Counted from the stretch's first letter, positions 53,086-63,000 are shown. The stretch is 64,000 bases of DNA from Candidatus Pseudomonas phytovorans (GCA_029202525.1 CP119325.1:5058001-5122000); one strand, 5' to 3'. Made by a program: numbers and translations. The notes: generated by a model from the letters alone, not told the origin.

Positions 53086-53400
53086 TTACTTCTTCCCTTC
53101 GCTTTTGGTTTTCTTCTTAAACATTTCCAGCATGCGGCGCGTAACTAGGAAACCACCGAACACGTTTACTGCAGCCAAAGCGACGGCCAAGGTACCCATG
53201 ATCTTCCCGGCAGGAGTAACAGTCAGCGCGGCAGCCAACATGGCGCCAATGATGACAATCGCTGAAATGGCGTTGGTAACTGCCATCAGCGGGGTGTGCA
53301 GCGCCGGGGTGACGTTCCACACCACGTGGTAGCCCACATAGATGGCCAGCACGAAGATGATCAGGTTGTAGATGCCATGGGAAATCAGCATGTCTTCCAT
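53086..53400 (-). CDS. pntAB: Transhydrogenase alpha subunit, membrane part
   Basis: 104 aa from MEDMLISHGIYN. Three to four hydrophobic helices, then a short basic tail ending KKTKSEGKK. It carries the membrane helices that in E. coli belong to the fused PntA; Pseudomonas and alpha-proteobacteria split them. The stop is one base from the pntB start region. Confidence 0.95.
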   Translation of the reverse strand: MEDMLISHGIYNLIIFVLAIYVGYHVVWNVTPALHTPLMAVTNAISAIVIIGAMLAAALTVTPAGKIMGTLAVALAAVNVFGGFLVTRRMLEMFKKKTKSEGKK

Positions 53401-53411
53401 TGTCGTGCTCC

Positions 53412-54533
53412 TTAGCCGTTCTTGCGGACGACTTGGCCATCGCGGCACATCAAGCAGGCCGCGACGATATCGTCTTCGAGGTTAATGACCAGCGCGCCGT
53501 CTTTGTCGAACAGCAGCTTCATGAAGTCCAGCAGGTTACGTGCGTAAAGCGCCGAAGCATCGGCACCTACCTGGGCAGGCAGGTTGGTTGGGCCAATGAT
53601 GGTCACGCCATTTTCTTGGATAACCTCGTCGGCTACCGTTAGAGGACAATTGCCCCCCTGCGCGGCAGCCAAATCCACGATCACGGAACCTGGCTTCATT
53701 TGCGCAACGGTTCCAGCATTCAGCAGAGTAGGCGCCCTCCGACCCGGGATAAGTGCGGTGGTGATAACGATGTCCGCCTGCTTGGCACGCTCATGGACAG
53801 CCTGTGCCTGACGCTGCATCCAGCTGGCCGGCATGGGACGGGCGTAGCCGCCGACGCCTTCGGCGCACTCGCGCTCTTCGTCGGTCTCGTAGGGCACGTC
53901 GATGAACTTGGCGCCCAGCGACTCAATCTGCTCCTTCACTGCCGGGCGTACGTCGGACGCCTCGATTACAGCGCCCAGGCGCTTGGCCGTGGCGATGGCC
54001 TGCAGGCCGGCAACGCCCGCGCCCAGGATCAGCACGCGCGCAGCTTTGACAGTGCCGGCGGCGGTCATCAGCATGGGCATGAAGCGTGGGTAGTAGTGTG
54101 CGGCCAGCAACACCGCCTTGTAGCCGGCGATGTTAGCCTGCGACGACAGCACGTCTAGGCTTTGTGCCCGTGAGGTGCGCGGCGCGGCTTCTAGGGCGAA
54201 AGCGGTAATGCCGCGTTCGGCCATCTTGCCAATCAGCTCATCGTTGAAGGGGTTGAGCATACCGATGAGCACGCTACCCGCATTCATTAAAGCCAGTTCA
54301 GGGTCTGCAGGCGCACCCACCTTTAAAACGATGTCTGCCCCAAGAGCATCGCTAGCCTCACCAATCTTGGCGCCGGCAGTTTCAAAGGCGCTGTCGGTGA
54401 TGGAAGCTTTCAGCCCACAGCCGCTCTGGACAACGATTTGGTGTCCAGCCGTTACGAGCCGCTTTACTGTGTCTGGGGTTACCGCGACGCGCGATTCGCC
54501 GTGAGCGGTTTCCGACGGTACTCCGATATACAA
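53412..54533 (-). CDS. pntAA: Transhydrogenase alpha subunit, NAD-binding part
   Basis: 373 aa, the soluble dI domain. It begins MYIGVPSETAHGESRVAVTP, with the conserved ESRVA, and contains the NAD-binding loop VLILGAGVAGLQAIATAKRLGA and RPAVKEQIESLGAKF. The three pnt genes follow in order AA-AB-B. Pseudomonas usually has a core copy; this one would be an extra set in the island, perhaps to convert NADH made by the dehydrogenases to NADPH. Confidence 0.95.
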   Translation of the reverse strand: MYIGVPSETAHGESRVAVTPDTVKRLVTAGHQIVVQSGCGLKASITDSAFETAGAKIGEASDALGADIVLKVGAPADPELALMNAGSVLIGMLNPFNDELIGKMAERGITAFALEAAPRTSRAQSLDVLSSQANIAGYKAVLLAAHYYPRFMPMLMTAAGTVKAARVLILGAGVAGLQAIATAKRLGAVIEASDVRPAVKEQIESLGAKFIDVPYETDEERECAEGVGGYARPMPASWMQRQAQAVHERAKQADIVITTALIPGRRAPTLLNAGTVAQMKPGSVIVDLAAAQGGNCPLTVADEVIQENGVTIIGPTNLPAQVGADASALYARNLLDFMKLLFDKDGALVINLEDDIVAACLMCRDGQVVRKNG

Positions 54534-54590
54534 GGAACTTCTCCACTTATTATTATTTACTCAGAAATTCTTCATAGCATGAAGAATTGA

Positions 54591-55649
54591 TCAGGCGACT
54601 GCCCGTTTGATCATCCGCAGTGTTTTTTCTGATGGGCGCGCCCTGCTCTTTTTGAGAGCCAACTGCTGAGGTAAACCAGAAGCCGCTGCTCTTTCGATAG
54701 CGAAGAGGATCTCCAAATCGGCGAGACCTTCTTCCCCACATGGCTGCGGCTCTATTCCTTGCTCGATACAATCCGAGAAGTAAGCAATCTGACCTGCGAA
54801 GTGATCGTAGTGCGGGAAATGAACGTATTCGCTCTCATCCCGACTTTTCAGAGCCATGGACATGGACTGTTCGAAGCGGAAACCAGGATCCATGTTTAAT
54901 ACCCCGTCCGTACCCACAATCTGGTAACTATCTACTGGGTAAGCACCAAAGCTGCAGTAAAACTGGGCTAAACGGTTGTCCGGGAACCTCATCGTGACAG
55001 CGATAGAGTCGTCCACATTTGCGAAGCGCGGGTCGTCAGATCGACGGGTACTCATCGCGGAAACTGCAATGGGATCAGCCTCAAAGATGTGACGTGCAGC
55101 ATTGATGCAGTAGATGCCAATATCCTGCAATGGCCCTCCCCAATGCTCTACGTCCAGCCTATGATTTCCAGCATCGCTCTGGAAGCTGAATGTCGCAGAC
55201 ATGAACACTGGCTTACCGATGCGCCCATCGCGAATGGCTTGGAATGCGGCAATGGTGCCGACATCATGGTGCAGTCGATAACTCGTCATCAGCGAAACCC
55301 CTGCAGCTTTTGCCGTTAATATCATGGCATCAGCATCGGGCAGAGATGTGGCTATAGGCTTTTCGACCAGCACATGCTTCCCGGCTTTCGCTGCCTGGAT
55401 CGCGTAAGTGGCGTGCAGTGGGTTTGGGACAGCAATGTACACTGCATCAACGATGTCACTTGCAAGCAGCTCATCAAAATCCTCATAAGCATAAACATGA
55501 TCAATATCATGTTTTTTTGCCAACTCACGAGCACGCTCCGGACTACCAGAAACGATGGCTGTTACTTTGGAATTCTCTAATAGAGAGACAGCGGGGATGA
55601 ATGCAGTCTGGGATATCCAGCCTGCTCCCACTACGGCATATCGAATCAC
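54591..55649 (-). CDS. Gfo/Idh/MocA oxidoreductase 1
   Basis: 352 aa. The Rossmann loop is AVVGAGWISQTAF (5-17) and the family's EKP motif is in HVLVEKPIATS, with a putative substrate-binding EHWGGPLQDIGIYCINAARH segment (D/H pair). These enzymes oxidise or reduce sugars, inositols or related alcohols with NAD(P). It is the third of a row of three such genes and lies directly upstream of pntAA. Confidence 0.88.
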   Translation of the reverse strand: MIRYAVVGAGWISQTAFIPAVSLLENSKVTAIVSGSPERARELAKKHDIDHVYAYEDFDELLASDIVDAVYIAVPNPLHATYAIQAAKAGKHVLVEKPIATSLPDADAMILTAKAAGVSLMTSYRLHHDVGTIAAFQAIRDGRIGKPVFMSATFSFQSDAGNHRLDVEHWGGPLQDIGIYCINAARHIFEADPIAVSAMSTRRSDDPRFANVDDSIAVTMRFPDNRLAQFYCSFGAYPVDSYQIVGTDGVLNMDPGFRFEQSMSMALKSRDESEYVHFPHYDHFAGQIAYFSDCIEQGIEPQPCGEEGLADLEILFAIERAAASGLPQQLALKKSRARPSEKTLRMIKRAVA

Positions 55650-55724
55650 GTTAAGACCCTCGAAGAACTGCGCAATACAGAACGGCCTAACCGCTTAGCA
55701 CCAACGCAACTCAGATAATCATAT

Positions 55725-56702
55725 TTACCGGTAGAGCGAAGGGCGAAGTGGCAGTTCGAGCTTGATGGTCTGGTCTGTCCCACTTCGCTCAGCCAAGTGT
55801 TCAGCGATTAGCGTCGTAATGTAGCCATCCCAGGCTGTCGCACCATGGTTCGGAACGCCCGAAATAATACTTTGTATCCAGCTCCGTGTTTGAGCTTGAT
55901 AGGCAGTAACAAAGCGAGGAATCCAGTTACGCGGCACATGGGATGCCCGATGGCCTGATTTATTAATGACTGGGGCTGAGAATTCAGGAAGAGAGATAGT
56001 GCCTTCTTCACCCACTAACTCGGCGTGTACCTGATAGCCAAACTTGCAGTTCATGTACAATTCGGTTGATGACATCGCGCCATTCGCCAAGCGGGTCACG
56101 ATCATCATCGGATCACCTTTCTCCGCAACCGTGATGCGAACAGCCTCAAGCTCGGTATCCATGACCCAACGCATGACATCGATCTCATGAACGAAAGCAT
56201 TGGTGATGAGCATGTCGCCGGTCATCCATTCAGGAGCGACCGGATTGCGATGGAAATTGTGGAGAATTTCAGGCTTACCAACAGCATTGGCTTCAAAAAG
56301 CCTTTTGAGCTCGATGTAACCTGGATCAAACCGACGCATGTAACCGACTTGAACGAAAGCCTTTTCCTTAAGGCACTCGGCCTCTACGATCAGGCGCGCT
56401 TGCTCAGCGCTCATCGCCAAAGGCTTTTCACACAAAACTGGTTTTTCGGCGGCGATGCACGCTTGAACCAAGTCAGCATGAGTGGAGTCAGGCGATGCAA
56501 TCAGCACCGCATCGATTTCTTTAGAAGTTATCAGATCCAGGGGATCTGCAAAAATCCGCGCCTTCCCCGCAATGGCGCGAGCTTTGTCAGGATCGAAATC
56601 GCAGACGCCGGCCAAGTGAGCACTAGGGGTATGCATGGACAGGATGCGGCCATGCTCTTTACCCATTACACCAGCACCAATCAATCCAACCGCGATACTC
56701 AT
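55725..56702 (-). CDS. Gfo/Idh/MocA oxidoreductase 2
   Basis: 325 aa from MSIAVGLIGAGVMG (56702). GAGVMGKEH is the dinucleotide loop and EKP is in PVLCEKPLAMS. The C-terminal domain is beta-rich. Its sequence differs clearly from the neighbouring two, so the three probably oxidise different positions or intermediates rather than being recent duplicates. An inositol 2-dehydrogenase-like role is possible. Confidence 0.88.
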   Translation of the reverse strand: MSIAVGLIGAGVMGKEHGRILSMHTPSAHLAGVCDFDPDKARAIAGKARIFADPLDLITSKEIDAVLIASPDSTHADLVQACIAAEKPVLCEKPLAMSAEQARLIVEAECLKEKAFVQVGYMRRFDPGYIELKRLFEANAVGKPEILHNFHRNPVAPEWMTGDMLITNAFVHEIDVMRWVMDTELEAVRITVAEKGDPMMIVTRLANGAMSSTELYMNCKFGYQVHAELVGEEGTISLPEFSAPVINKSGHRASHVPRNWIPRFVTAYQAQTRSWIQSIISGVPNHGATAWDGYITTLIAEHLAERSGTDQTIKLELPLRPSLYR

Positions 56703-56787
56703 TTCAGAGTCTCCTGCAGCGTCAAATCTTGCGGTGGAGAAGGTAGGCGTGACCAAGTCACGCCCACCTCAATCTAGCGGTGCAATA

Positions 56788-57948
56788 TCAAGCAGGCTGC
56801 TCGATGTTCTCCCACTCGCCACTGACACCCGAGGTCAGAATGGCGTCTGCGATGCGCTCGATCTGCAGACCGTCATCGAAGTTCGGCGAAGCTTTGCCGT
56901 TCTCAGCAATGGCTTTCAGGAAGTTGTACCACTCGATCGATTTGATATCGATGTAGCCTTGGCCCATACCGGCAACTGGCCAGAGCTTGTCACCGAACGG
57001 CTGGTGAGGGCCCGAGTAAATGGTGCGGAAACCGAAAGCATCCTTAGGATCATCTGCGAAAGCAACGCGCAGTTCGTTGAGGCGCTGATAGTCGAAGGCG
57101 ATCGAACCTTTGGTGCCGTAGATTTCGAAGCCAAGTTGGTTGTGGTGGCCCCACGCATTTCGAGTCACCTCGATAGTGCCGTATACACCGTTTGCGAACT
57201 TGATCATGGTGAGTGCAGCATCATCCACATCAACCTTGCCACGCTCGCTCGAAGCCTGACCAGCAGGGCCGAAGAAGCGACCAGCTGGAAGAGGACGCTC
57301 TGCAATGAAGGTTTTCACGATCGAGTTAACCGAAGCGAATTCACCAACCAGCAGGCGAGCAGCGTCGATGACATGAGTACCGATATCACCCAGGGTACCC
57401 GAACCAGCTTTGGCCTTGTTGAAGCGCCAGGACAGCGGCAGCTCAGGATCAGCGCCCCAGTCTTGCAGGTAGTAGCCACGGAAGTTCAGGATGTCACCGA
57501 TGCGACCTTCTTCAATCAGACGCTTAGCCATCTGAACAGCTGGGGTGTGACGATAGTTGTAGGAAACCATGGTAACGACGCCGGTTTCCCGGGCGGCTTC
57601 CTGCATGCGCTGAGCTTCCTCAACGGTCATGGACATCGGTTTTTCGCACATTACGTGCTTACCAGCCAGAGCTGCGGCGATTGCAATCTCAGCATGGGTA
57701 TCGTTCGGGGTACAGATATCGATGATGTCGATGTCTGGACGGTTCACCACGTCACGCCAGTCAGTGGCGTACTCGGTGAAGCCATATTGCTTAGCAGCGT
57801 TCTGAGCCAGTTCTTCGTCGATATCAACGACCACTTTGCGCTCGATTTCGACCGGGGCACCGAACAGGATTGGAACTACTGCAGTAGCGATGGAATGGGC
57901 TTTACCCATGAAGCCAGTGCCGATCAGTGCGACATTATATTTTTTCAC
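56788..57948 (-). CDS. Gfo/Idh/MocA oxidoreductase 3
   Basis: 386 aa starting at GTG (57948), chosen because of a GAGGAG site nine or so bases before it; an upstream ATG at 57984 lacks one. The dinucleotide loop is ALIGTGFMGKAHS, EKP is in HVMCEKPMSMT and the catalytic region has GTLGDIGTHVIDAARLL. The longer C-terminal domain resembles sugar and levoglucosan-type dehydrogenases. Confidence 0.88.
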   Translation of the reverse strand: MKKYNVALIGTGFMGKAHSIATAVVPILFGAPVEIERKVVVDIDEELAQNAAKQYGFTEYATDWRDVVNRPDIDIIDICTPNDTHAEIAIAAALAGKHVMCEKPMSMTVEEAQRMQEAARETGVVTMVSYNYRHTPAVQMAKRLIEEGRIGDILNFRGYYLQDWGADPELPLSWRFNKAKAGSGTLGDIGTHVIDAARLLVGEFASVNSIVKTFIAERPLPAGRFFGPAGQASSERGKVDVDDAALTMIKFANGVYGTIEVTRNAWGHHNQLGFEIYGTKGSIAFDYQRLNELRVAFADDPKDAFGFRTIYSGPHQPFGDKLWPVAGMGQGYIDIKSIEWYNFLKAIAENGKASPNFDDGLQIERIADAILTSGVSGEWENIEQPA

Positions 57949-58080
57949 GATCCTTACTCCTCTAGGGCTGAGTTTAATTATCAAGCCCTGCTTCTGTTAA
58001 ACTACCCCAGCATTCTTCAATAGATGCTGGACATCTCATTTAGTGATGCCGCCTTACACAGCATCACCTTAACCTGTTAG

Positions 58081-59802
58081 TTAGTGAGTATCTTGCTCAA
58101 TTGTCGCTAATTCTTCACCGAGTGTAACGGCAGACCCCACATCGACCAAGATCTTTATTTTACCATCCAGCTTGGCCACCACTTGCGTTTCCATTTTCAT
58201 CGCCTCGACAAGCGCAACTGTTTCACCCTTACTAACTGCATCTCCATCCTGAACAAGCCACTGCTGAAGCGTCCCAGGAATAGGCGAGCCTACAGAATTG
58301 GCATTCTCCGACTTAGTTACAGCCGGGACAGTATTGTCAGTCTTGTTAAACGAGAACAAGGCAGACGGCACGCCAAGGCGATGAATTTTTCCATCAATCT
58401 CAACCACACATCGAACCAACTGATCCTCAACGTAATCTACACGTCCTGCAGGAGGCAGCCCTTTAAACTCTGTTTCAATCCAGTTCGTGTAAACACCAAA
58501 ATCAGCGGTGCCATTGAACTTCTCTTCTTCCATAACCGCCCGATGGAAAGGCAGTACCGAAGCCACCCCTTCAATCTGAAACTCGGACAATGCTCGGCGG
58601 GCACGTTTAACCGCCTCCTCACGCGTCTCACCAAAGACGATGAGTTTTGCCATCATCGAGTCATACAGCCCGGGGATGGTTGAACCGCTCTCAACACCCG
58701 TATCGAGGCGCACGCCTGGCCCAGATGGCGGTCGGAATTTTTCGATACGACCTGGGGTCGGCAGGAACCCACGCCCAGGGTCTTCGGCGTTAATCCGAAA
58801 CTCAAAGGCATGCCCACGAGGCTCCGGAGTCTCCAGAACTGAGAGTTGCAGTCCATCTGCGATACGCAACTGCTCGACAACGATGTCAACGCCGGTAGTG
58901 ACTTCGGTTACCGGGTGCTCTACCTGCAGGCGAGTGTTTACCTCCAGGAAAGAAATCGTACCGTTACGAGACAGCAGAAACTCTACAGTCCCCGCCCCTA
59001 CGTAACCCGCTCTACTGCAGATATCCCGTGCAGCCTTATGGATAGACGCGCGCTGTGTCTCAGAGATGTAAGGGGCAGGCGCCTCTTCCACCAGTTTCTG
59101 ATTACGACGTTGCAGCGAGCAGTCACGCGTGCCAAGCACAACGGTGTTGCCATGGGTATCGGCAATCACTTGGGCCTCGATGTGACGAGGTTGCTCAAGG
59201 AACTGCTCCGCATAACATTCACCGCGCCCAAAAGCTTCCGTCGCTTCACGTACCGCTGACTCGAACAGCTGACCTACTTCATCAAGCTTGTGCGCGACTT
59301 TCATGCCGCGACCGCCACCGCCAAATGCAGCTTTGATCGCGAGAGGCAAACCTGCCTCTTTAGCGAATTCAATAGCTTCGCGTGCGTTTGCCAGCGGGCC
59401 AGGGGTACCTTTAACCAACGGTGCGCCTACAGCCTGGGCAATGTGTCGTGCTTCAACTTTGTCGCCCAGCGCCCGAATCACATCAGGCGATGGGCCAACC
59501 CATGCCAAGCCGGCATCCAGCACAGCCTGTGCGAACTCTGCTCGCTCAGATAGGAAGCCGTAGCCTGGGTGTACAGCATCCGCCCCCGCACGTTTGGCGA
59601 CTTCAACAATTTTTTGGATGTTGAGGTAAGTGTCAGCTGGGCGGCCTGGCCCCAAACCATAAGCTTCGTCGGCAAGCTCTACATGAAGGGATGAAGCGTC
59701 GACGTCCGAATAGATAGCGACGGAAGTCACACCATAATCCTTCGCAGCCCGGATGATGCGGATTGCGATTTCACCTCGGTTTGCGATGAGTAACTTCTTC
59801 AT
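58081..59802 (-). CDS. accC: Biotin carboxylase fused to a biotinyl domain
   Basis: 573 aa. Residues 1-450 are a complete ATP-grasp biotin carboxylase (KLLIANRGEIAIRI, GGGGRGMKV, and the EVNTRLQVEHPVTE catalytic region). The last 75 residues are a lipoyl/biotinyl domain with EAMKMET; Lys536 would carry biotin. It overlaps the PxpB-PxpC gene by four bases (ATGA). That pairing resembles the domain content of urea carboxylase (carboxylase, Kip-type carboxyltransferase, biotinyl) split in two proteins. It thus may supply carboxyl groups for the Pxp fusion, not for fatty acid synthesis. Confidence 0.9.
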   Translation of the reverse strand: MKKLLIANRGEIAIRIIRAAKDYGVTSVAIYSDVDASSLHVELADEAYGLGPGRPADTYLNIQKIVEVAKRAGADAVHPGYGFLSERAEFAQAVLDAGLAWVGPSPDVIRALGDKVEARHIAQAVGAPLVKGTPGPLANAREAIEFAKEAGLPLAIKAAFGGGGRGMKVAHKLDEVGQLFESAVREATEAFGRGECYAEQFLEQPRHIEAQVIADTHGNTVVLGTRDCSLQRRNQKLVEEAPAPYISETQRASIHKAARDICSRAGYVGAGTVEFLLSRNGTISFLEVNTRLQVEHPVTEVTTGVDIVVEQLRIADGLQLSVLETPEPRGHAFEFRINAEDPGRGFLPTPGRIEKFRPPSGPGVRLDTGVESGSTIPGLYDSMMAKLIVFGETREEAVKRARRALSEFQIEGVASVLPFHRAVMEEEKFNGTADFGVYTNWIETEFKGLPPAGRVDYVEDQLVRCVVEIDGKIHRLGVPSALFSFNKTDNTVPAVTKSENANSVGSPIPGTLQQWLVQDGDAVSKGETVALVEAMKMETQVVAKLDGKIKILVDVGSAVTLGEELATIEQDTH

Positions 59803-61394
59803 CGTTCTGTTTCCTTTACTTGCGGATCAAAGCCAGTGATGGCGTTAAAGCGGATGCGTGCACCGATCGGGATCTGCGCCGCCAGCGAAAGGTGATGCTC
59901 GGCAACCACGGCAATCACCGGGTAGCCACCTGTGAGCGGGTGGTCTGCCAGGAACAGCACAGGTTGGCCATTACGTGGTACTTGGATCGAACCTCTGGAT
60001 GTACCTTCAGAGGGCAGCTCATCCGCACATTCCCGGGTCAGCGCACTGGCGCCATTAAGTCGCACACCGATGCGGTTTGATTCGGGCGTGACTGTCCAGG
60101 CCTGCTCAGTGAATGTCCGGATGGCCTCAGGAGTGAACCAGTCAGTGCGCGGCCCCATCACGACATCGAGCACGACAACATCGGCGCTTCCTGGGAGATT
60201 CGACTCAGCCAAATGTCCTGCAGAAACCGATCCACGTACATCACCCGCAACCTGGAGTACTGCGCCGGCAGTGAGCGGCTCAGGCCCAACTTTGGCCAGA
60301 GTGTCTGTAGAGGCAGAACCTAGGATCTTCGGCGCAGCCAAGCCGCCTCGCAGAGCAACATAGCTACGAACACCCTGCTGCGGTACACCCAGCGTTAGCG
60401 TGTCCCCTGCATCCAAAGCGATCGGTACAGCGGTAGATAGGGTAATTAGCCGACCATGTGCAGTTGTCACAACGACAGGCACTGGTGCTCCGGTCACTGC
60501 CAGAGTCACAGGCATTTCTGCCTCGAAGGTCGCACCACCATAGGTTACTTCTAGGGCAACAGCTGCTTCGTCATTTCCGAGCAGTTCGTTGGCAAGACGA
60601 AGCGCATGCAAATCAGCAGCACCGGATTGAGAAACACCCTGGTGCGCATTACCGGCACGGCCCAAATCCTGGAACAGCAAGGGTCTGTCAGTAGCTACGA
60701 CTTTGAACCCGTTACCCACAGTTTCATCTGCGAAAGGCTTTGGTTTCACTACGACGCCTGGTGCCTGATCCGCCGTCGCCTCAGTAAATCGAACTCGATC
60801 ACCTGGCTTCAGCAGAGCGGCCTGCGCACGGTTCACATCCCACATCGGGACTACCGTGGTTCCCAGCAATTGCCAGCCTCCGGGAGTGTCGGACGGATAA
60901 ACTCCACAGAAGCGACCAGCCAGCGCAACCGAACCCGCCGGGATACGTACCCGTGGGCTATCACGACGTGGGACAACCAATTCAGGATCGTCACAGGTCA
61001 TGTAAGCAAACCCTGGCGCGAACCCTGTAAAGGCGACGGTGAAAGTTGCGGCCCGGTGGCGACGAATTAGCTCCTCGACCGACCAGCCAAGATACCCCGC
61101 AACGAATTCAAGGTCTTCGCCGTCGTAACTCACCGGGATCTCGACCAGGTCACCGGAGCGACTGCTGCCAGCTTGTGGCGTCAGGGAAGAAATTTGAGCG
61201 TACAACTGCCGTGCAGTCGTAACGAAAGGATCGAATGAAACATGGAGCGTTACTGCGCCAGGGATGACTTCAATGACGCCCTCAATGCGGGCAGATTGAA
61301 GCGCATCACCGAGAGCGATGGTCGATTCGAGATCATCAAGCTCAACGATGAAGCGGTTCGATCCCGCAGGAAGAAATTGCAGCGTCTTGAACAT
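59799..61394 (-). CDS. PxpB-PxpC (KipI-KipA) fusion
   Basis: 531 aa from MFKTLQFLPAGSN (61394). The first 220 residues match KipI/PxpB (VAFTGFAPGFAYMTCDDPEL, the GGWQLLGTT segment); the rest matches KipA/PxpC (LLFQDLGRAGNAHQGVSQSGAADLHAL). Such proteins form 5-oxoprolinase with PxpA, or the carboxyltransferase part of urea carboxylases. PxpA is encoded four bases upstream and the biotin carboxylase overlaps downstream, so both readings are supported. Fused in KipI-KipA order. Confidence 0.9.
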   Translation of the reverse strand: MFKTLQFLPAGSNRFIVELDDLESTIALGDALQSARIEGVIEVIPGAVTLHVSFDPFVTTARQLYAQISSLTPQAGSSRSGDLVEIPVSYDGEDLEFVAGYLGWSVEELIRRHRAATFTVAFTGFAPGFAYMTCDDPELVVPRRDSPRVRIPAGSVALAGRFCGVYPSDTPGGWQLLGTTVVPMWDVNRAQAALLKPGDRVRFTEATADQAPGVVVKPKPFADETVGNGFKVVATDRPLLFQDLGRAGNAHQGVSQSGAADLHALRLANELLGNDEAAVALEVTYGGATFEAEMPVTLAVTGAPVPVVVTTAHGRLITLSTAVPIALDAGDTLTLGVPQQGVRSYVALRGGLAAPKILGSASTDTLAKVGPEPLTAGAVLQVAGDVRGSVSAGHLAESNLPGSADVVVLDVVMGPRTDWFTPEAIRTFTEQAWTVTPESNRIGVRLNGASALTRECADELPSEGTSRGSIQVPRNGQPVLFLADHPLTGGYPVIAVVAEHHLSLAAQIPIGARIRFNAITGFDPQVKETER

Positions 61395-61398
61395 ACGA

Positions 61399-62172
61399 TT
61401 AACCCTCGCTCGCAACTGCAAAACTACGCAGCAGGACATTATTTGCTTCGAAAGCTTCTCGCAAAGCTTTGGCCGTAGACACTGCGGCGGGGTTGTCCCC
61501 ATGCACACAGATCGAATCAGCCTGCAACTTCACCAAGCTGCCGTCCACAGCCTCGACTACACCCTCATGAACCAAGCGCAGCATCCGCTGAGTAATCAGT
61601 TCAGGATCATGGAGCACTGCACCAGTAATGCGACGGTTGACCAGCGATCCGTCTCGGTTGTAAGCACGATCGGCAAAGGCCTCACAGACAACACGTAGTC
61701 CAGCTTCGCGCGCTTGATCAACGATCGGAGCACCAGCCAGGACAAGCAATGTCAGCTCCGGATCTACCGCCTTGATGGCCGCAATCACATCTGCGCCTTG
61801 ACGACGGTCTTTAGCGATCGTGTTGTAAAGAGCCCCATGGGGTTTCACATAACTGATGGTCGTACCTGCAGCCTTGGCCAGCCCCTCCAAAGCGCCAATC
61901 TGATAGATGACATCCCCTATCAACTCGGAACTGGACGGCTCCATTATCCGGCGACCAAAGCCCACAAGGTCTCGATAGCCAACGTGAGCTCCAATGGTGA
62001 CGCCCCGACTCACAGCTTCTCTGAGCACCGAAAGAATTCCCGCAGGATCACCCGCGTGGAAACCGCAGGCGATGTTCGCGCTGGTGACAATGTCCAACAT
62101 TGACGCATCGTCGCCCATAGCCCACGGGCCAAAGCTTTCGCCAAGGTCGCTATTGAGATCGATTCTAACCAT
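61399..62172 (-). CDS. pxpA: PxpA (LamB/YcsF family)
   Basis: 257 aa from MVRIDLNSDLGESFGPW. It has the family signatures DLNSDLGES, SANIACGFHAGDP and VKPHGALYNT, and metal-binding histidines in the barrel. In E. coli PxpA opens the pyroglutamate ring with PxpBC. Here the partner PxpB-PxpC and a biotin carboxylase are adjacent. The real substrate may be pyroglutamate or another lactam. Confidence 0.92.
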   Translation of the reverse strand: MVRIDLNSDLGESFGPWAMGDDASMLDIVTSANIACGFHAGDPAGILSVLREAVSRGVTIGAHVGYRDLVGFGRRIMEPSSSELIGDVIYQIGALEGLAKAAGTTISYVKPHGALYNTIAKDRRQGADVIAAIKAVDPELTLLVLAGAPIVDQAREAGLRVVCEAFADRAYNRDGSLVNRRITGAVLHDPELITQRMLRLVHEGVVEAVDGSLVKLQADSICVHGDNPAAVSTAKALREAFEANNVLLRSFAVASEG

Positions 62173-62216
62173 TAGCCTGCACACCCATCGGAGATCACGT
62201 TGGCAAATCGAAGCAT

Positions 62217-62504
62217 TTACAGCAGTTTGTACTTGGCGAACGAGGTGGACTTGATCAAATGACCATACTTCTCACCAAACGCTTTCATGTTATCGGTGTT
62301 AGCATGCAGATCCAGGGACTTCTGATCATCCCAGATTTCATAGAAGAGAAACACGCCTGGATTTTCTTCGGAAACGTGAAGGTCATACTTCACAAAACCC
62401 GGTTCGGTTTTAGCGTACTCAACCAACCCCAGGAGTGCCTTCTGGAGCTCGGCTTCTTTACCCGGCTGAGAGTGAGTGACAGCGACACCATACAGTTTTG
62501 CCAT
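62217..62504 (-). CDS. ABM-domain protein (YgiN-like monooxygenase family)
   Basis: 95 aa with a ferredoxin-like dimeric barrel: KLYGVAVTHSQPGKEAELQKAL, YDLHVSEENPGVFLFYEIWDD and the conserved HANTDNMKAF. Members act on quinols or as small accessory oxygenases, some only as isomerases. It lies between pxpA and the osmC-like gene and is likely part of the same pathway. Confidence 0.85.
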   Translation of the reverse strand: MAKLYGVAVTHSQPGKEAELQKALLGLVEYAKTEPGFVKYDLHVSEENPGVFLFYEIWDDQKSLDLHANTDNMKAFGEKYGHLIKSTSFAKYKLL

Positions 62505-62527
62505 TTCCTTAACTCCTCGTTTGATTA

Positions 62528-62980
62528 TTAGGCGATCTCGACTTTAACAACAGTCTTGATCGAATTGGCAATGAAACAACCTTTATGAGCACGGTGATGT
62601 AAACGCTCCAAGGCGTTTCGATCCGGTTGCTTCTCAGAGCTGAATTCTACTTTAGGGTTCAGAATAATCTCCGAAACCCAAAAACCACCCTCTTCGCGCT
62701 TAGCTACAATACCTTTGGCATTATCGCTGTAGCTGGACACCACATATCCCTGCCCCTCGCATATGGCCAGGAAGTACAACATATGACAGCTGGCCAAAGC
62801 ACTCACAAGCAACTGCTCGGGATCCGCCTTTTCAGCTGTGCCCAAATAATCTGAAGCCGCCGAAGCTTCAACTTTTGCAGTGTCACTAAAGATCACTTCC
62901 AGGTCACGACTATAGGTACCCGGCTTCTCTTTGTGATCAACTGCGGCCCAAACGACTTTTGCGAAATGCTCAGACATCAC
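62528..62980 (-). CDS. OsmC-family peroxiredoxin-like protein
   Basis: 150 aa. Two reactive cysteines are conserved: Cys65 in ALASCHMLYF and Cys135 in HKGCFIANSI, the pair used for thiol peroxide reduction in OsmC/Ohr proteins. Start at 62980 or the next ATG. In this operon it may detoxify a peroxide or an electrophilic intermediate formed during catabolism. Confidence 0.87.
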   Translation of the reverse strand: MMSEHFAKVVWAAVDHKEKPGTYSRDLEVIFSDTAKVEASAASDYLGTAEKADPEQLLVSALASCHMLYFLAICEGQGYVVSSYSDNAKGIVAKREEGGFWVSEIILNPKVEFSSEKQPDRNALERLHHRAHKGCFIANSIKTVVKVEIA

Positions 62981-63000
62981 TAATCCCCCTTCCAGTGCTA

